Part shown: in pieces, positions 45,921 through 56,549 of the stretch
Numbering within the stretch: position 1 is the first letter of the stretch
Layout of the letters: each line of letters opens with the position of its first letter
Source: Lentibacter sp.
GTDB taxonomy: Bacteria; Pseudomonadota; Alphaproteobacteria; Rhodobacterales; Rhodobacteraceae
NCBI GenBank assembly: GCA_016744435.1
Contig: JADGEJ010000011.1
Coordinates: 32,091 to 96,090 of the forward strand
DNA: 64,000 nucleotides
Direction: 5' to 3'
Made by a program: the position numbers and the translations under genes
Notes under the pieces: generated by a model
What the model saw: the letters and a program-made list of their open reading frames with translations, nothing else
Told to the model about the DNA's origin: nothing
Database searches by the model: none

Positions 45921-46190
45921 ATGGCACATAAAAAAGCAGGCGGTTCGTCCCGTAACGGTCGCGACTCAGCGGGTCGCCGTCTTGGCGTTAAGAAATATGG
46001 TGGCGAAGTTGTCATCGGCGGAAACATCATCGTGCGTCAGCGCGGCACGAAGTTTTGGCCGGGCGCAGGCGTCGGCATGGGCAAAGATCACACGATCTTC
46101 GCAACAGCCGAAGGCAACGTAAAGTTCCACAAAGGCCTCAAAGGCCGCACTTTTATATCGGTTCTCCCGGCGGCGGAGGCTGCTGAGTAA
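45921..46190 (+). CDS. rpmA: Ribosomal protein L27
   Basis: L27 lies near the peptidyl-transferase centre. The 89-aa product starts [20 protein letters not shown], the standard N terminus, and is complete. AAGGAGAGAC precedes the start. It is transcribed with rplU and closed by a hairpin at 46216-46241. Confidence 0.98.
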   Translation: MAHKKAGGSSRNGRDSAGRRLGVKKYGGEVVIGGNIIVRQRGTKFWPGAGVGMGKDHTIFATAEGNVKFHKGLKGRTFISVLPAAEAAE

Positions 46191-46215
46191 TCCGACCTTA
46201 AAGTTTAAGACAAAC

Positions 46216-46241
46216 AAGGGATCGGTAAACACCGGTCCCTT
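46216..46241 (+). terminator. Rho-independent terminator of rplU-rpmA
   Basis: Stem AAGGGATCGGT / ACCGGTCCCTT (one wobble), loop AAAC, followed by TTTTC. It lies 25 bases after the rpmA stop. Confidence 0.8.
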
Positions 46242-46318
46242 TTTCTTTGTTTATTGGGGGCCGGTCCAAAGGCGCAAATGCGCATAACAAACCTGAAAGG
46301 TTAACATGGACTAGGACA

Positions 46319-47719
46319 ATGACTGATATTACTGGAAAAGAGATGATCGCACTGGGCTTTGAGCAAGGGCCAGATCTGAAGCACGCTATGGACAGGGTGA
46401 ATGCCCTTGGCCTGAGCGGTGATGCGTTGATAGCTTGGGCGGCTGAAAACAAGCCCGCGCCACGACTGCGCTTGCAAAGCAATCCGGGATATCAGTTTAA
46501 CCTAGAGGCCGAAAGCGAAGCCGAGGAAGGTAACGTCGCCAAAGTGCGCGCCACGATGGATGCGCTGATGCGCACGCCCACTTTGCGCGCTGGTGCCGTT
46601 ATGCCCGATGCTTGCCCCGCTGGCCCTGAGGGAACGATCCCTGTTGGCGGCGTGGTTGCAGCGCATAAGGCCATTCACCCCGGGATGCATTCAGCTGACA
46701 TTTGCTGTTCTGTCATGGTGACAGAATTCGCGGATGCGACGCCGCAAGACGTGTTGAACGCGGTGCATAAGGCCACGCATTTTGGCCCCGGAGGGCGGGC
46801 GAATGGCACACGGTTTACCATGTCGCCAGCGCTTTATGATGGCTTCCGCGATAATGCGTTTTTGAGCGACAAGAAGATCCTGCAAGCCGCGCAGGAGCAA
46901 CTGGGAACCCAAGGCGACGGCAACCACTTTGCCTATGTCGGCACATCCGAGGCCAATGGCACGACATGTCTTGTCACGCACCACGGATCACGCGGGCCGG
47001 GGGCTGGGCTTTATAAGCTCGGGATGCGTGTGGCTGAGAAATGGCGCAAAAAGCTCTCGGAAGGTGTGTCAAAGCACAATGCTTGGATTCCCTCAGAGTC
47101 TGACGAGGGGATTGCCTATTGGGATGCGTTGCAGCTTATCCGCAAGTGGACCAAAGCCAACCACAATGCACTGCACCAACGTGCGGCGGAGCTGGCCAAA
47201 GCAAGCGTTAAGGAGCGCTTCTGGAACGAGCACAACTTTGTTTTCAAGCAGGGTGATCTCTTTTGGCACGCCAAAGGGGCCACGCCGATTGACAACGAGA
47301 TGCTGCCCGACACCAACGGCACGCAGATTGTGCCGCTCAACATGGCAGAGCCAATTCTGCTGATCCGTAGCACGCCAAACGCGCGCAACCTTGGCTTTGC
47401 CCCGCATGGGGCCGGGCGAAACCTGTCACGCACGGCGCATAAACGCGCCATGGCCGGCGAAACCGAAGAAGCTATCTTTGCGCGCGAAACCGATGGGCTT
47501 GATGTGCGGTTCTACTCAGGAAATGTCGACATTTCCGAGCTGCCCTCAGCCTATAAATCGGCGCGGGGTGTGCAGGACCAAATGAGCCGCTATGGGCTTG
47601 CTGATGTTGCCGACAGGATCATGCCTTATGGCTCGATCATGGCGGGTGACTGGGAGCGCGACGCGCCTTGGCGGATCAAAGCGCGGGCCAAATATGCCGC
47701 ACGCGAGCAGCACGCGTGA
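46319..47719 (+). CDS. RtcB-family RNA ligase-like protein
   Basis: Manganese/GTP-dependent ligase family (RtcB), which joins RNA 3'-phosphate and 5'-hydroxyl ends. The 466-aa protein shows the metal-site pattern HSADICCSVM, GDGNHFAYVG, HHGSRGPG and FAPHGAGRNLSR in the family order. Wording differs from E. coli RtcB (for example DICC in place of DINCG), so it is a divergent branch whose substrate is uncertain. There is no RtcA or RtcR nearby. The start is the ATG at 46319; the frame is open farther upstream through the rpmA terminator. Confidence 0.8.
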   Translation: MTDITGKEMIALGFEQGPDLKHAMDRVNALGLSGDALIAWAAENKPAPRLRLQSNPGYQFNLEAESEAEEGNVAKVRATMDALMRTPTLRAGAVMPDACPAGPEGTIPVGGVVAAHKAIHPGMHSADICCSVMVTEFADATPQDVLNAVHKATHFGPGGRANGTRFTMSPALYDGFRDNAFLSDKKILQAAQEQLGTQGDGNHFAYVGTSEANGTTCLVTHHGSRGPGAGLYKLGMRVAEKWRKKLSEGVSKHNAWIPSESDEGIAYWDALQLIRKWTKANHNALHQRAAELAKASVKERFWNEHNFVFKQGDLFWHAKGATPIDNEMLPDTNGTQIVPLNMAEPILLIRSTPNARNLGFAPHGAGRNLSRTAHKRAMAGETEEAIFARETDGLDVRFYSGNVDISELPSAYKSARGVQDQMSRYGLADVADRIMPYGSIMAGDWERDAPWRIKARAKYAAREQHA

Positions 47720-47757
47720 GTGTGCTCGCACATAACAAGAGCTTTGGCGTTTGGGAG

Positions 47758-47793
47758 GCTTCACAGGCTTCACAGGCCTCGCAGGCGCCAGAG
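47758..47793. repeat. Four 9-base direct repeats
   Basis: GCTTCACAG twice in tandem, then GCCTCGCAG and GCGCCAGAG, fill 36 bases in the gap between the rtcB-like gene and a LysE gene. The gradual decay suggests slipped-strand duplication. Confidence 0.55.
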
Positions 47794-47822
47794 CTGCTTG
47801 CCATACATGGGGAGCTAGGCTG

Positions 47823-48428
47823 ATGGGCGTAGCTGTCGTGGCATATCTGATTTTTGCAGCGTCTCAGGTGGGCACGCCCGGGCCTGCGAACATGGCCCTA
47901 ATGGCCACGGGCGCGCGGTTTGGGTTTCGCGCGGCTTTGCCGTTTGTGGCCGGAGTGGCGCTTGGCAAACAGCTTATCATCTGGCCCATAGGCTTTGGGC
48001 TTATGGAGCTGGCCGAGCGTATGCCGATGGCCTTTGACGTGCTCAAATGGGCAAGTATTGCTTACATCTGCTGGCTGGCTTGGAAAGTTGCCAACCTGCG
48101 GCTCAAGGCGGGCGGCGATGTGTCTGAAGCGCCTGGCTTTTTCGCGGGCCTTTGGGTGCATCCGCTCAACCCGAAAGCTTGGGCAATGATCGTCACGGGC
48201 TTCACCAGTTTTGTGGCTGAAGGCACGCCGACATTGCAAGCCACCGCCACAATCGCCGCCTGTCTCTTTGCGTTGCAACTTGTCTTGCACCCGATGTGGA
48301 CATTCGCAGGCGACAGAATTGCGCATTTGGTAGCAGGGTCTCCTGCGGAGAAATACCTGATGTGGACCTTGGCAGCGCTCACAGTTGCGTCTGTCATGTT
48401 AGTGCTTCTTGGAGGAGAGACACGCTGA
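47823..48428 (+). CDS. LysE/RhtB family exporter
   Basis: Third LysE-type exporter in the window, 201 aa, about six helices, with the pattern TPGPANMALMATGARFGFR and NPKAWAMIVTGF. I take the ATG at 47823, with GGGGAG about 8 bases upstream; an upstream in-frame ATG would include repeat sequence. It overlaps the GNAT gene by one base, which suggests co-translation; the substrate is unknown. Confidence 0.82.
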   Translation: MGVAVVAYLIFAASQVGTPGPANMALMATGARFGFRAALPFVAGVALGKQLIIWPIGFGLMELAERMPMAFDVLKWASIAYICWLAWKVANLRLKAGGDVSEAPGFFAGLWVHPLNPKAWAMIVTGFTSFVAEGTPTLQATATIAACLFALQLVLHPMWTFAGDRIAHLVAGSPAEKYLMWTLAALTVASVMLVLLGGETR

Positions 48429-48961
48429 TGAAACTCGAGAAACTAGACCAACCCGTGATCGACGCCGGCGGCTTTATCTTGCGCCCGCTAACGGCGGCTG
48501 ATGAGGCGATGATTGAGCTTTATGGCTCTGATCCGCGTGTGGCCAAAAACACGATCAGAATCCCGCATCCGACCCCACCGGGCGCAACCGAGGCGATGAT
48601 CGCGCGGGCGCTAGCCAGTGATATCGAAGATATCTGGGTGATGGATTCCAGCGCTGACAACGGCCCCGACTTGATGGGGCTGATCACGCTGGAGCGCCTT
48701 GATCGCAACCAGTCAGAGATACACTACTGGGTTGCGCCTGCGTTCTGGAACACGGGCCTTGCGAGCAAAGCTGTCGCGGCTTTGCTGCTAGCCAACCCGC
48801 AAGCCGCCGAAACCATTTTTGCCAGCGTCTTTCAAGACAACCCGGCCTCAGCAAAGGTGCTGACAAACCAAGGTTTTGCCTATATCGGCGATGCAGAAAC
48901 CTATTCTGTGGCGCGCGACACGACAGTGCCCACTTGGACTTACCTATGCAAACTGAGTTGA
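48428..48961 (+). CDS. GNAT acetyltransferase (RimJ/RimL-like)
   Basis: A 177-aa N-acetyltransferase of the RimJ/RimL group: LRPLTAADEAMI near the start, then LMGLITLERL, HYWVAPAFWNTGLASKAVAALL as the acetyl-CoA region, and NPASAKVLTNQGFAYIG near the end. The acceptor is unknown. GGAGGAGAGA precedes the ATG, which overlaps the LysE stop. Confidence 0.85.
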   Translation: MKLEKLDQPVIDAGGFILRPLTAADEAMIELYGSDPRVAKNTIRIPHPTPPGATEAMIARALASDIEDIWVMDSSADNGPDLMGLITLERLDRNQSEIHYWVAPAFWNTGLASKAVAALLLANPQAAETIFASVFQDNPASAKVLTNQGFAYIGDAETYSVARDTTVPTWTYLCKLS

Positions 48962-48984
48962 ACTCACTCAGGCCTTTGCTCTAA

Positions 48985-51127
<2,143 letters not shown>

Positions 51128-51140
<13 letters not shown>

Positions 51141-51160
51141 AAATACTCCCGCTGGAGGCT
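51128..51160 (-). repeat. Dispersed repeat copy C
   Basis: Read on the minus strand, GCCTCCAGCGGGAGTATTTT followed by TACAAAGAAAAGC matches copies A and B at most positions: GC-rich head, TATTT core and A-rich tail. It spans the proB stop and the gap before proA. See the copies at about 20715-20750 and 25417-25496. Confidence 0.6.
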
Positions 51161-51194
51161 CCAACAGCCGCCACATACACGAGGTTGATCTGAT

Positions 51195-52460
51195 ATGAAC
51201 GACGCGCAAAACATCCCCGAAATGATGGCCGGGATCGGCGCAAACGCCCGTGCTGCGGCCTCTGAACTGGCCCATGCCAGTGCTGAGCGCAAACATGCCG
51301 CCCTGATTGGCGCGGCGGAAGCCGTTTGGGCCAAGCGCGCCGACATCATTGCCGCCAATGTAAAAGACCTCGCCTATGGGCGCGACAAAGGCCTCAGCCC
51401 CGCGATGATGGATCGGTTGATGCTGGATGAGGCCCGCATCGCGGGCATCGTTGATGGCCTGCGCGCCGTCGCCGAGCAGAAAGACCCGATCGGAGAAGTT
51501 CTGCAAGAATGGGATCAGCCTTCGGGCATCCACATCAAACGCGTGCGCACACCCTTGGGCGTGATCGGCGTGATCTATGAAAGCCGCCCCAACGTGACGG
51601 CTGATGCGGGGGCATTGTGCCTTAAGGCCGGCAATGCGGTGATCCTGCGTGGTGGCTCGGAGAGCTTTCACTCATCAGCCGCGATACACGACTGCCTCGT
51701 GGCGGGCCTGCGCGCCGCAAACCTGCCCGCAGCCTCTATACAACTCGTGCCAACGCGCGACCGCGCTGCTGTCAGCGAGATGCTCACCATGATCGACAGC
51801 ATCGACGTTATCGTGCCGCGTGGCGGAAAGGGCCTTGTTGGGCTGGTGCAGCGCGAGGCGCGCGTGCCCGTTTTTGCCCACCTTGAGGGCATCGTGCACA
51901 TCTATATTGATGCTGCAGCCGATCCTGTTAAGGCGCTCAACGTGGTTCTCAATGCCAAGACCCGGCGCACAGGCATTTGCGGCGCGGCCGAGTGCCTGCT
52001 CATTCATGAAAGCCTTATCGAAACCATCGGGCAAGGCGTTGTCAAAGCGCTGCTTGACGCTGGTGTTGAGGTGCGCGGCGATGCCAGCCTGCAGGGGATT
52101 GAGGGCGTGACGCCTGCGCACGAAGACGACTGGGGTCGCGAGTTTCTCGACATGATTATTGCGGCCAAGACTGTCGCCAACCTTGATGATGCGATAGCCC
52201 ATGTGCAGCGCTATGGTTCAAACCACACCGACTGTATCCTCACTGAGGATGATGCAGCCGCGGCCCGCTTTTTTGAGCGCCTCGACAGTGCCATTCTGAT
52301 GCGCAATGCGTCAACCCAGTTTGCCGATGGTGGCGAGTTTGGAATGGGCAGCGAGATCGGAATCGCGACGGGCAAGCTGCATGCGCGCGGCCCTGTGGGC
52401 GCGGCACAGCTCACCAGTTTCAAATATCTGGTCGAGGGTGACGGAACCGTGCGCGCCTAA
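51195..52460 (+). CDS. proA: Glutamate-5-semialdehyde dehydrogenase
   Basis: Second step of proline synthesis, an NADPH-dependent aldehyde-dehydrogenase-fold enzyme. The 421-aa product has [30 protein letters not shown], the substrate-binding PRGGKGLVG and the catalytic Cys in [10 protein letters not shown]. The end overlaps the convergent chpT gene by 4 bp. Confidence 0.97.
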   Translation: MNDAQNIPEMMAGIGANARAAASELAHASAERKHAALIGAAEAVWAKRADIIAANVKDLAYGRDKGLSPAMMDRLMLDEARIAGIVDGLRAVAEQKDPIGEVLQEWDQPSGIHIKRVRTPLGVIGVIYESRPNVTADAGALCLKAGNAVILRGGSESFHSSAAIHDCLVAGLRAANLPAASIQLVPTRDRAAVSEMLTMIDSIDVIVPRGGKGLVGLVQREARVPVFAHLEGIVHIYIDAAADPVKALNVVLNAKTRRTGICGAAECLLIHESLIETIGQGVVKALLDAGVEVRGDASLQGIEGVTPAHEDDWGREFLDMIIAAKTVANLDDAIAHVQRYGSNHTDCILTEDDAAAARFFERLDSAILMRNASTQFADGGEFGMGSEIGIATGKLHARGPVGAAQLTSFKYLVEGDGTVRA

Positions 52461-53071
52461 AACCGGATGACGGCTTCTGTCTCGGACGTTTGATAGGTCA
52501 GAACGCGTTCGAGTTCTTGTGTGCAACGGGGTAGCATAGCAAACTGAACTTCCGAGGGCTTCATGTCTTGGATGTTGCCACCGCCTGTCAGCGCTGCCCA
52601 GAGTGGTTCGGGCGCGCGGATCTGTTTGCCAATGCCTGTTATGCTCCAGACATTATCTTGGCGCTGCACAGTCATTTCGCCGCCGAGTGGCAGAGCGCTG
52701 CTCACCGACATAAGCGCCAAAAACACCGCCTGCACCTCGTCGCGACGCACGTCATCAGACACGCGCCATGCACAGACGACACGTGTGTCTGCGTAAAACC
52801 CGTGCAGGATGTTTTTGATCTCTGAAGCACCAAGCTTTTGCTCGCTTGAGGCAAGCCCAAGCGCCACCCTGTAAAACCTGATCCGCGCATTGGCTCCGTC
52901 AACACTTTGCGAGATCAGCTCCATCTCCGGTGTATCTGCGTTGCCTGTTAGCGCGACCAGCTCGAGCCCGTTGCTTATGGCGCCAATGGGGCTGATAACG
53001 TCGTGGCAAATGCGTGAAGCGATCAGCGTGCCAAGGGCGAGGCTACTTTCGGTGAGACTATCTTGTGCCAT
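52457..53071 (-). CDS. chpT: Histidine phosphotransferase ChpT
   Basis: Shuttles phosphate from the kinase CckA to CtrA and CpdR in the cell-cycle phosphorelay. The 204-aa product shows the H-box with His23 in [20 protein letters not shown] and the degenerate C-terminal ATPase-like domain typical of the ChpT family (PF10090). In Rhodobacterales the CckA-ChpT-CtrA relay controls motility and GTA genes. Downstream it converges on proA; upstream it is divergent from the DUF3553 gene. Confidence 0.93.
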   Translation of the reverse strand: MAQDSLTESSLALGTLIASRICHDVISPIGAISNGLELVALTGNADTPEMELISQSVDGANARIRFYRVALGLASSEQKLGASEIKNILHGFYADTRVVCAWRVSDDVRRDEVQAVFLALMSVSSALPLGGEMTVQRQDNVWSITGIGKQIRAPEPLWAALTGGGNIQDMKPSEVQFAMLPRCTQELERVLTYQTSETEAVIRF

Positions 53072-53100
53072 GGGCTGTCTTTCCTGTATTGGCTGTCGGT

Positions 53101-53286
53101 ATGAGCGATATGAACTCCATTCTTACACCCGGCATGCGTGTGCGCCACCCGAAAATGCCAGAATGGGGTGTGGGGCAGGTACAGTCAAATATCGCAGGCA
53201 AGATCACGGTAAATTTCCCCGAAGCAGGCAAAGTGGTTATTGAGAGCAGCCGCGTTGATTTGCTGCCAGTCTTTGATGCCCAATGA
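53101..53286 (+). CDS. DUF3553 family protein
   Basis: Small protein of 61 aa starting MSDMNSILTPGMRVRHPKMP, then EWGVGQVQSNIAGKITVNF, which is characteristic of DUF3553 (PF12073). The function is unknown; the fold may resemble a small KOW/SH3-like barrel. A second ATG at 53110 is an alternative start. It lies between chpT (divergent) and olsB. Confidence 0.8.
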   Translation: MSDMNSILTPGMRVRHPKMPEWGVGQVQSNIAGKITVNFPEAGKVVIESSRVDLLPVFDAQ

Positions 53287-53396
53287 AGGTTACTGAAAGG
53301 TAAACGCCGCCAAAGGTTTCGAGTGCTTGCATGGGTCGCGAGCCGCGCTTAAAACGCCTTGAACCCGTTGTTTCCCTTCCCAAGAGGCCCCCAAGC

Positions 53397-54164
53397 ATGA
53401 GCGCGCCGCATTTCACAGTTAGGCTGGCCCAAAGCGAGGCCGACGTGCTGGCCGCCCAACGCTTGCGTTACCGTGTGTTCGTGCAAGAGCTTGGCGGTGA
53501 CGGCAGGTTGGTTGACCATGCGAACTGTTTTGAGCGCGACGGTTACGACGCCCACGCCGACCAACTGGTCTTGATTGACGACAGCCGTGATGCGGCAGCT
53601 CTTGATCACGTTGTTGGTGTTTATCGCCTTCTTGATGGAGCGGGGGCAGCTTTGGCGGGGCAGTACTACTCCGAAACCGAATATGATATCACGCCGCTCA
53701 AAGCGGCAGGCCGAAAGCTGCTTGAGCTCGGGCGTTCGTGCTTGCACGCCGACTATCGTGGTGGCCTTGGGGTGTTCCACCTTTGGAACGCTTTGGCCGA
53801 GCATGTGGCCGATCAACAGATCGAGGTTTTGTTCGGGGTTGCGAGCTTCCATGGCACTGACATCAACAAGCTCGCTGCGCCACTGTCCCTTTTGCACCAC
53901 CGCCATTTGGCGAGCCGTGGTTTGCGCGTCAGGGCACGTGCAGAGAGCTTTCAAGCCATGGACATAATCTCGGAAGATAAGCTTGATCGGCGCGCCGCGA
54001 TGCTGGCTGTGCCCGCGCTTATCAAGGCATACTTGCGTTTGGGCGGCACTGTGGGCGAGGGTGCTTATGTTGACCACGCTTTCAACACAACGGATGTTTG
54101 CTTGATGTTGGACACGGCGCAGATGAACGCAAAACGCCGCAAGATTTATGAGGGCCGCCCATGA
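53397..54164 (+). CDS. olsB: Ornithine-acyl-ACP N-acyltransferase OlsB
   Basis: First step of ornithine lipid synthesis: transfers a 3-hydroxyacyl chain from ACP to ornithine. The 255-aa GNAT-like product has RLAQSEADVLAAQRLRYRVFVQ, ELGRSCLHADYRGG and LFGVASFHGTDIN. The ATG at 53397 has AAGAGG upstream; earlier in-frame start codons are outside the family. It overlaps olsA by 4 bp, so the two-step pathway is encoded as a coupled pair. Confidence 0.93.
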   Translation: MSAPHFTVRLAQSEADVLAAQRLRYRVFVQELGGDGRLVDHANCFERDGYDAHADQLVLIDDSRDAAALDHVVGVYRLLDGAGAALAGQYYSETEYDITPLKAAGRKLLELGRSCLHADYRGGLGVFHLWNALAEHVADQQIEVLFGVASFHGTDINKLAAPLSLLHHRHLASRGLRVRARAESFQAMDIISEDKLDRRAAMLAVPALIKAYLRLGGTVGEGAYVDHAFNTTDVCLMLDTAQMNAKRRKIYEGRP

Positions 54165-55006
54165 CGTGGAATGCAGAGCTTGCCCCCGCCAGCCACAAGA
54201 TCAGCGCACTCGGCTGGCTGCGCATCGCGGTGCGCGGCATATTGCTTGCTTCATTAGTGGGCGCAGGCTTGGTTCTGTTGCTCGCTGTGCGGCTGGTTGA
54301 ATGGCCGCTTCACGGCTTGCACAGGCCCTGGACGCCTTGGATCACCCAGTTTGTGTGCCGAACGGCTTTCGTTATCTTGCGGATGGAACACAGCACCGTC
54401 GGCACCCAGATGAGCCAGGCAGGGGCTATCGTTGCGAACCACGGCTCGTGGCTCGACATCTTCACGCTCAATGCGCGCAAGCGGGTTTATTTTGTTTCCA
54501 AGGCCGAGGTGGCCAAATGGCCCGGCATCGGCTGGCTCGCGCGGGCCACGGGCACAGTGTTTATCAGGCGTGCGCGCAGTGACGCAAAAAAGCAGCAAGA
54601 GGTTTTTGAAGAGCGCTTGAAAGCTGGCCACAAGCTGTTGTTTTTCCCTGAGGGAACTTCAACGGACAGCCTTAGGATTTTACCTTTTAAATCAACGCTC
54701 TTTGCGGCGTTTTTTACCGACCATTTGCGCGATATTATGTGGGTGCAGCCTGTCACGGTTGCCTACCGCGCGCCAGAGGGCGAAGAGCCAAGGTTTTACG
54801 GTTGGTGGGGCGACATGGACTTTGGCAGCCACCTGCTCAAAACGCTGGCAGCCCCGCGCCAAGGCTCGGTCACAGTGGTTTACCATGCGCCTTTGCGGGT
54901 GGCTGACTTTGCAGGGCGCAAGCCCTTGGCCGCGGCCTGTGAGAAAGCCGTGCGCTCTGGCATGCCCCGCGAGTTGATCGAAGCTGGAAAAGCCTTTGAG
55001 GCTTAG
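54161..55006 (+). CDS. olsA: Lyso-ornithine lipid O-acyltransferase OlsA
   Basis: Second step of ornithine lipid synthesis, O-acylation of lyso-ornithine lipid; a PlsC-family membrane acyltransferase of 281 aa. It has an N-terminal membrane segment (LRIAVRGILLASLVGAGLVL), the catalytic NHGSWLDIF (HX4D) and the FPEGTSTDS box. It is coupled to olsB (4-bp overlap). The gene ends with a 4-bp overlap against the convergent ThiE-like gene. Confidence 0.9.
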   Translation: MTWNAELAPASHKISALGWLRIAVRGILLASLVGAGLVLLLAVRLVEWPLHGLHRPWTPWITQFVCRTAFVILRMEHSTVGTQMSQAGAIVANHGSWLDIFTLNARKRVYFVSKAEVAKWPGIGWLARATGTVFIRRARSDAKKQQEVFEERLKAGHKLLFFPEGTSTDSLRILPFKSTLFAAFFTDHLRDIMWVQPVTVAYRAPEGEEPRFYGWWGDMDFGSHLLKTLAAPRQGSVTVVYHAPLRVADFAGRKPLAAACEKAVRSGMPRELIEAGKAFEA

Positions 55007-55623
55007 TTCATTGCCGCTTTGAATGTCGCCAGTGCTGCACTCGGATCATCTTGCGACCATATCTCATCACCGATGCCGAAAAAGTCGGTGTGCGGCGCGA
55101 GCTTGGTGATCAGATCAACGTCAAGCGCGCCTTCGGCCACCACGGGCACTTCGATGACTTGTGACCACCATTCAAACAACTCAAGCTCGGCTTGTGTGCC
55201 GTCGCCAAGGCCGGTGGCGCCAATGGGGCCGAAGCTCACATAGTCAGCACTGGCCTCGCCAGCACTCATGCCAACATGGCGGCTGTCGTCGCAGAACGCG
55301 CCGATGATAGCGTCGTCGCCCAGCGTTGTACGCGCCTTTGAAACCGAGCGCGCGCCATCGGTGAGGTGTACGCCATCAAGGCCCATACGCTCGGCAAGCA
55401 GGATGTGCTTTTCAACAACAAGCGCCACATCACGCTCGTCGGTTATGGTGCGCAAGGCGTCAACTGCGCGGCTGAGATCTTCTTCATCATTGCCTGCCAA
55501 AGCGAGGCGCACGCAGGCAACCTCATGCGCATCCAGCACAGAGGCAAGTATTGCCGGAAAGCGGCTCAGCTCCAGTTTTGGAGGTGTGATGAGGTAAATC
55601 TGCGGCTGGTCTTGATCTGACAT
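55003..55623 (-). CDS. ThiE-like TIM-barrel protein with altered catalytic motifs
   Basis: About 206 aa, related to thiamine phosphate synthase: N terminus PQIYLITPPKLELS, then DGVHLTDGARS and SADYVSFGPIGATG. The usual ThiE signatures are changed: the YLVTD Asp is Pro, and the VAIGGI phosphate loop reads VVAEGALDV. It may be a catalytically inactive or re-purposed paralogue; activity as a thiamine enzyme is doubtful. The ATG at 55623 follows CGGAG; the ATG directly before it (55626) is equally possible. The frame extends far upstream without family residues. Confidence 0.65.
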   Translation of the reverse strand: MSDQDQPQIYLITPPKLELSRFPAILASVLDAHEVACVRLALAGNDEEDLSRAVDALRTITDERDVALVVEKHILLAERMGLDGVHLTDGARSVSKARTTLGDDAIIGAFCDDSRHVGMSAGEASADYVSFGPIGATGLGDGTQAELELFEWWSQVIEVPVVAEGALDVDLITKLAPHTDFFGIGDEIWSQDDPSAALATFKAAMN

Positions 55624-55742
55624 CATAACGCTCCGTGAAACAAGTTTGAGGGCTTCTAACGTGGATAGTTGCTTGAGGAAAGGGGGCTTGGCGCGTGGTG
55701 GGCTTTGCACTAAGACAGCGCTGACACTGAAGGAGCCGCCAC

Positions 55743-56486
55743 ATGCCAACCGAAGGCCCACAGCCCAGCTTTGTTCTGGTACGCCCGCAAATGGGCGAAA
55801 ACATCGGTGCCGCCGCGCGCGCGATGTGGAACTTTGGCCTTGATCGCATGCGTATCGTGGCCCCGCGTGACGGCTGGCCAAGCGAGCGGGCGGTTGCCAT
55901 GGCCTCGGGCGCGGGGCGGTTGCTTGACGAAGCTATCCTGAGTGATGACCTCGCGGGAGCGCTTGACGAAAGCACCTTTACGTTTGCCACAACAGCGCGG
56001 GCGCGCGGGCTCACGAAACCCGTGTTCAGCCCCGAAGGCGCGATGGCGCTGGCGGCTGAAAAACTTGCCAAGGGCGAGAAAGTCGCGGTGATGTTCGGCC
56101 CCGAGCGCACGGGGCTTGAGAACGACGAGGTTGCACGCGCTAATGCGCTTATTTCGGTGCCTGTGAACCCTGAGTTTGCCTCACTCAACCTCGCGCAATG
56201 TGTGCTTTTGCTTGGCTACGAGTGGCGGCGCCAACAGGGCGACATTGTGCATGAGCGCATGGAAGTGGCGCGCGGTGGCGACATCGCGACAGCCGCAGAC
56301 GTGGAAAGCCTCGCGGGCCACTTTGAGGAAAAGCTCGACACCTCAGGCTTTTTCTACCCGCCGGAAAAGGCGCAAGGCATGAAAACCAACCTGCGCAACA
56401 TGTGGAGCCGGATGCCCTTGACGCGCGCCGATGTTCAGATGCTGCACGGAGCTTTGAAACAGCTCATACGTAGCAAAACTGACTAA
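55743..56486 (+). CDS. trmJ: tRNA methyltransferase TrmJ (SpoU family)
   Basis: SPOUT RNA methyltransferase of 247 aa that probably modifies the ribose at tRNA position 32. Motif 1 is PQMGENIGAAARAMWNFGL, motif 2 AVMFGPERTGLEND, motif 3 VPVNPEFASLNLAQCVLLL. Length is that of E. coli TrmJ, and the C-terminal part includes a typical KTNLRNMWSRM. The target is inferred from family similarity. It is followed by ctaA. Confidence 0.9.
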   Translation: MPTEGPQPSFVLVRPQMGENIGAAARAMWNFGLDRMRIVAPRDGWPSERAVAMASGAGRLLDEAILSDDLAGALDESTFTFATTARARGLTKPVFSPEGAMALAAEKLAKGEKVAVMFGPERTGLENDEVARANALISVPVNPEFASLNLAQCVLLLGYEWRRQQGDIVHERMEVARGGDIATAADVESLAGHFEEKLDTSGFFYPPEKAQGMKTNLRNMWSRMPLTRADVQMLHGALKQLIRSKTD

Positions 56487-56549
56487 CGCCGCTTGCGCCC
56501 GCTAGGGCCAACGCCTACTTTGCGACAAAGACGTTCTATAGGTGAGGCA

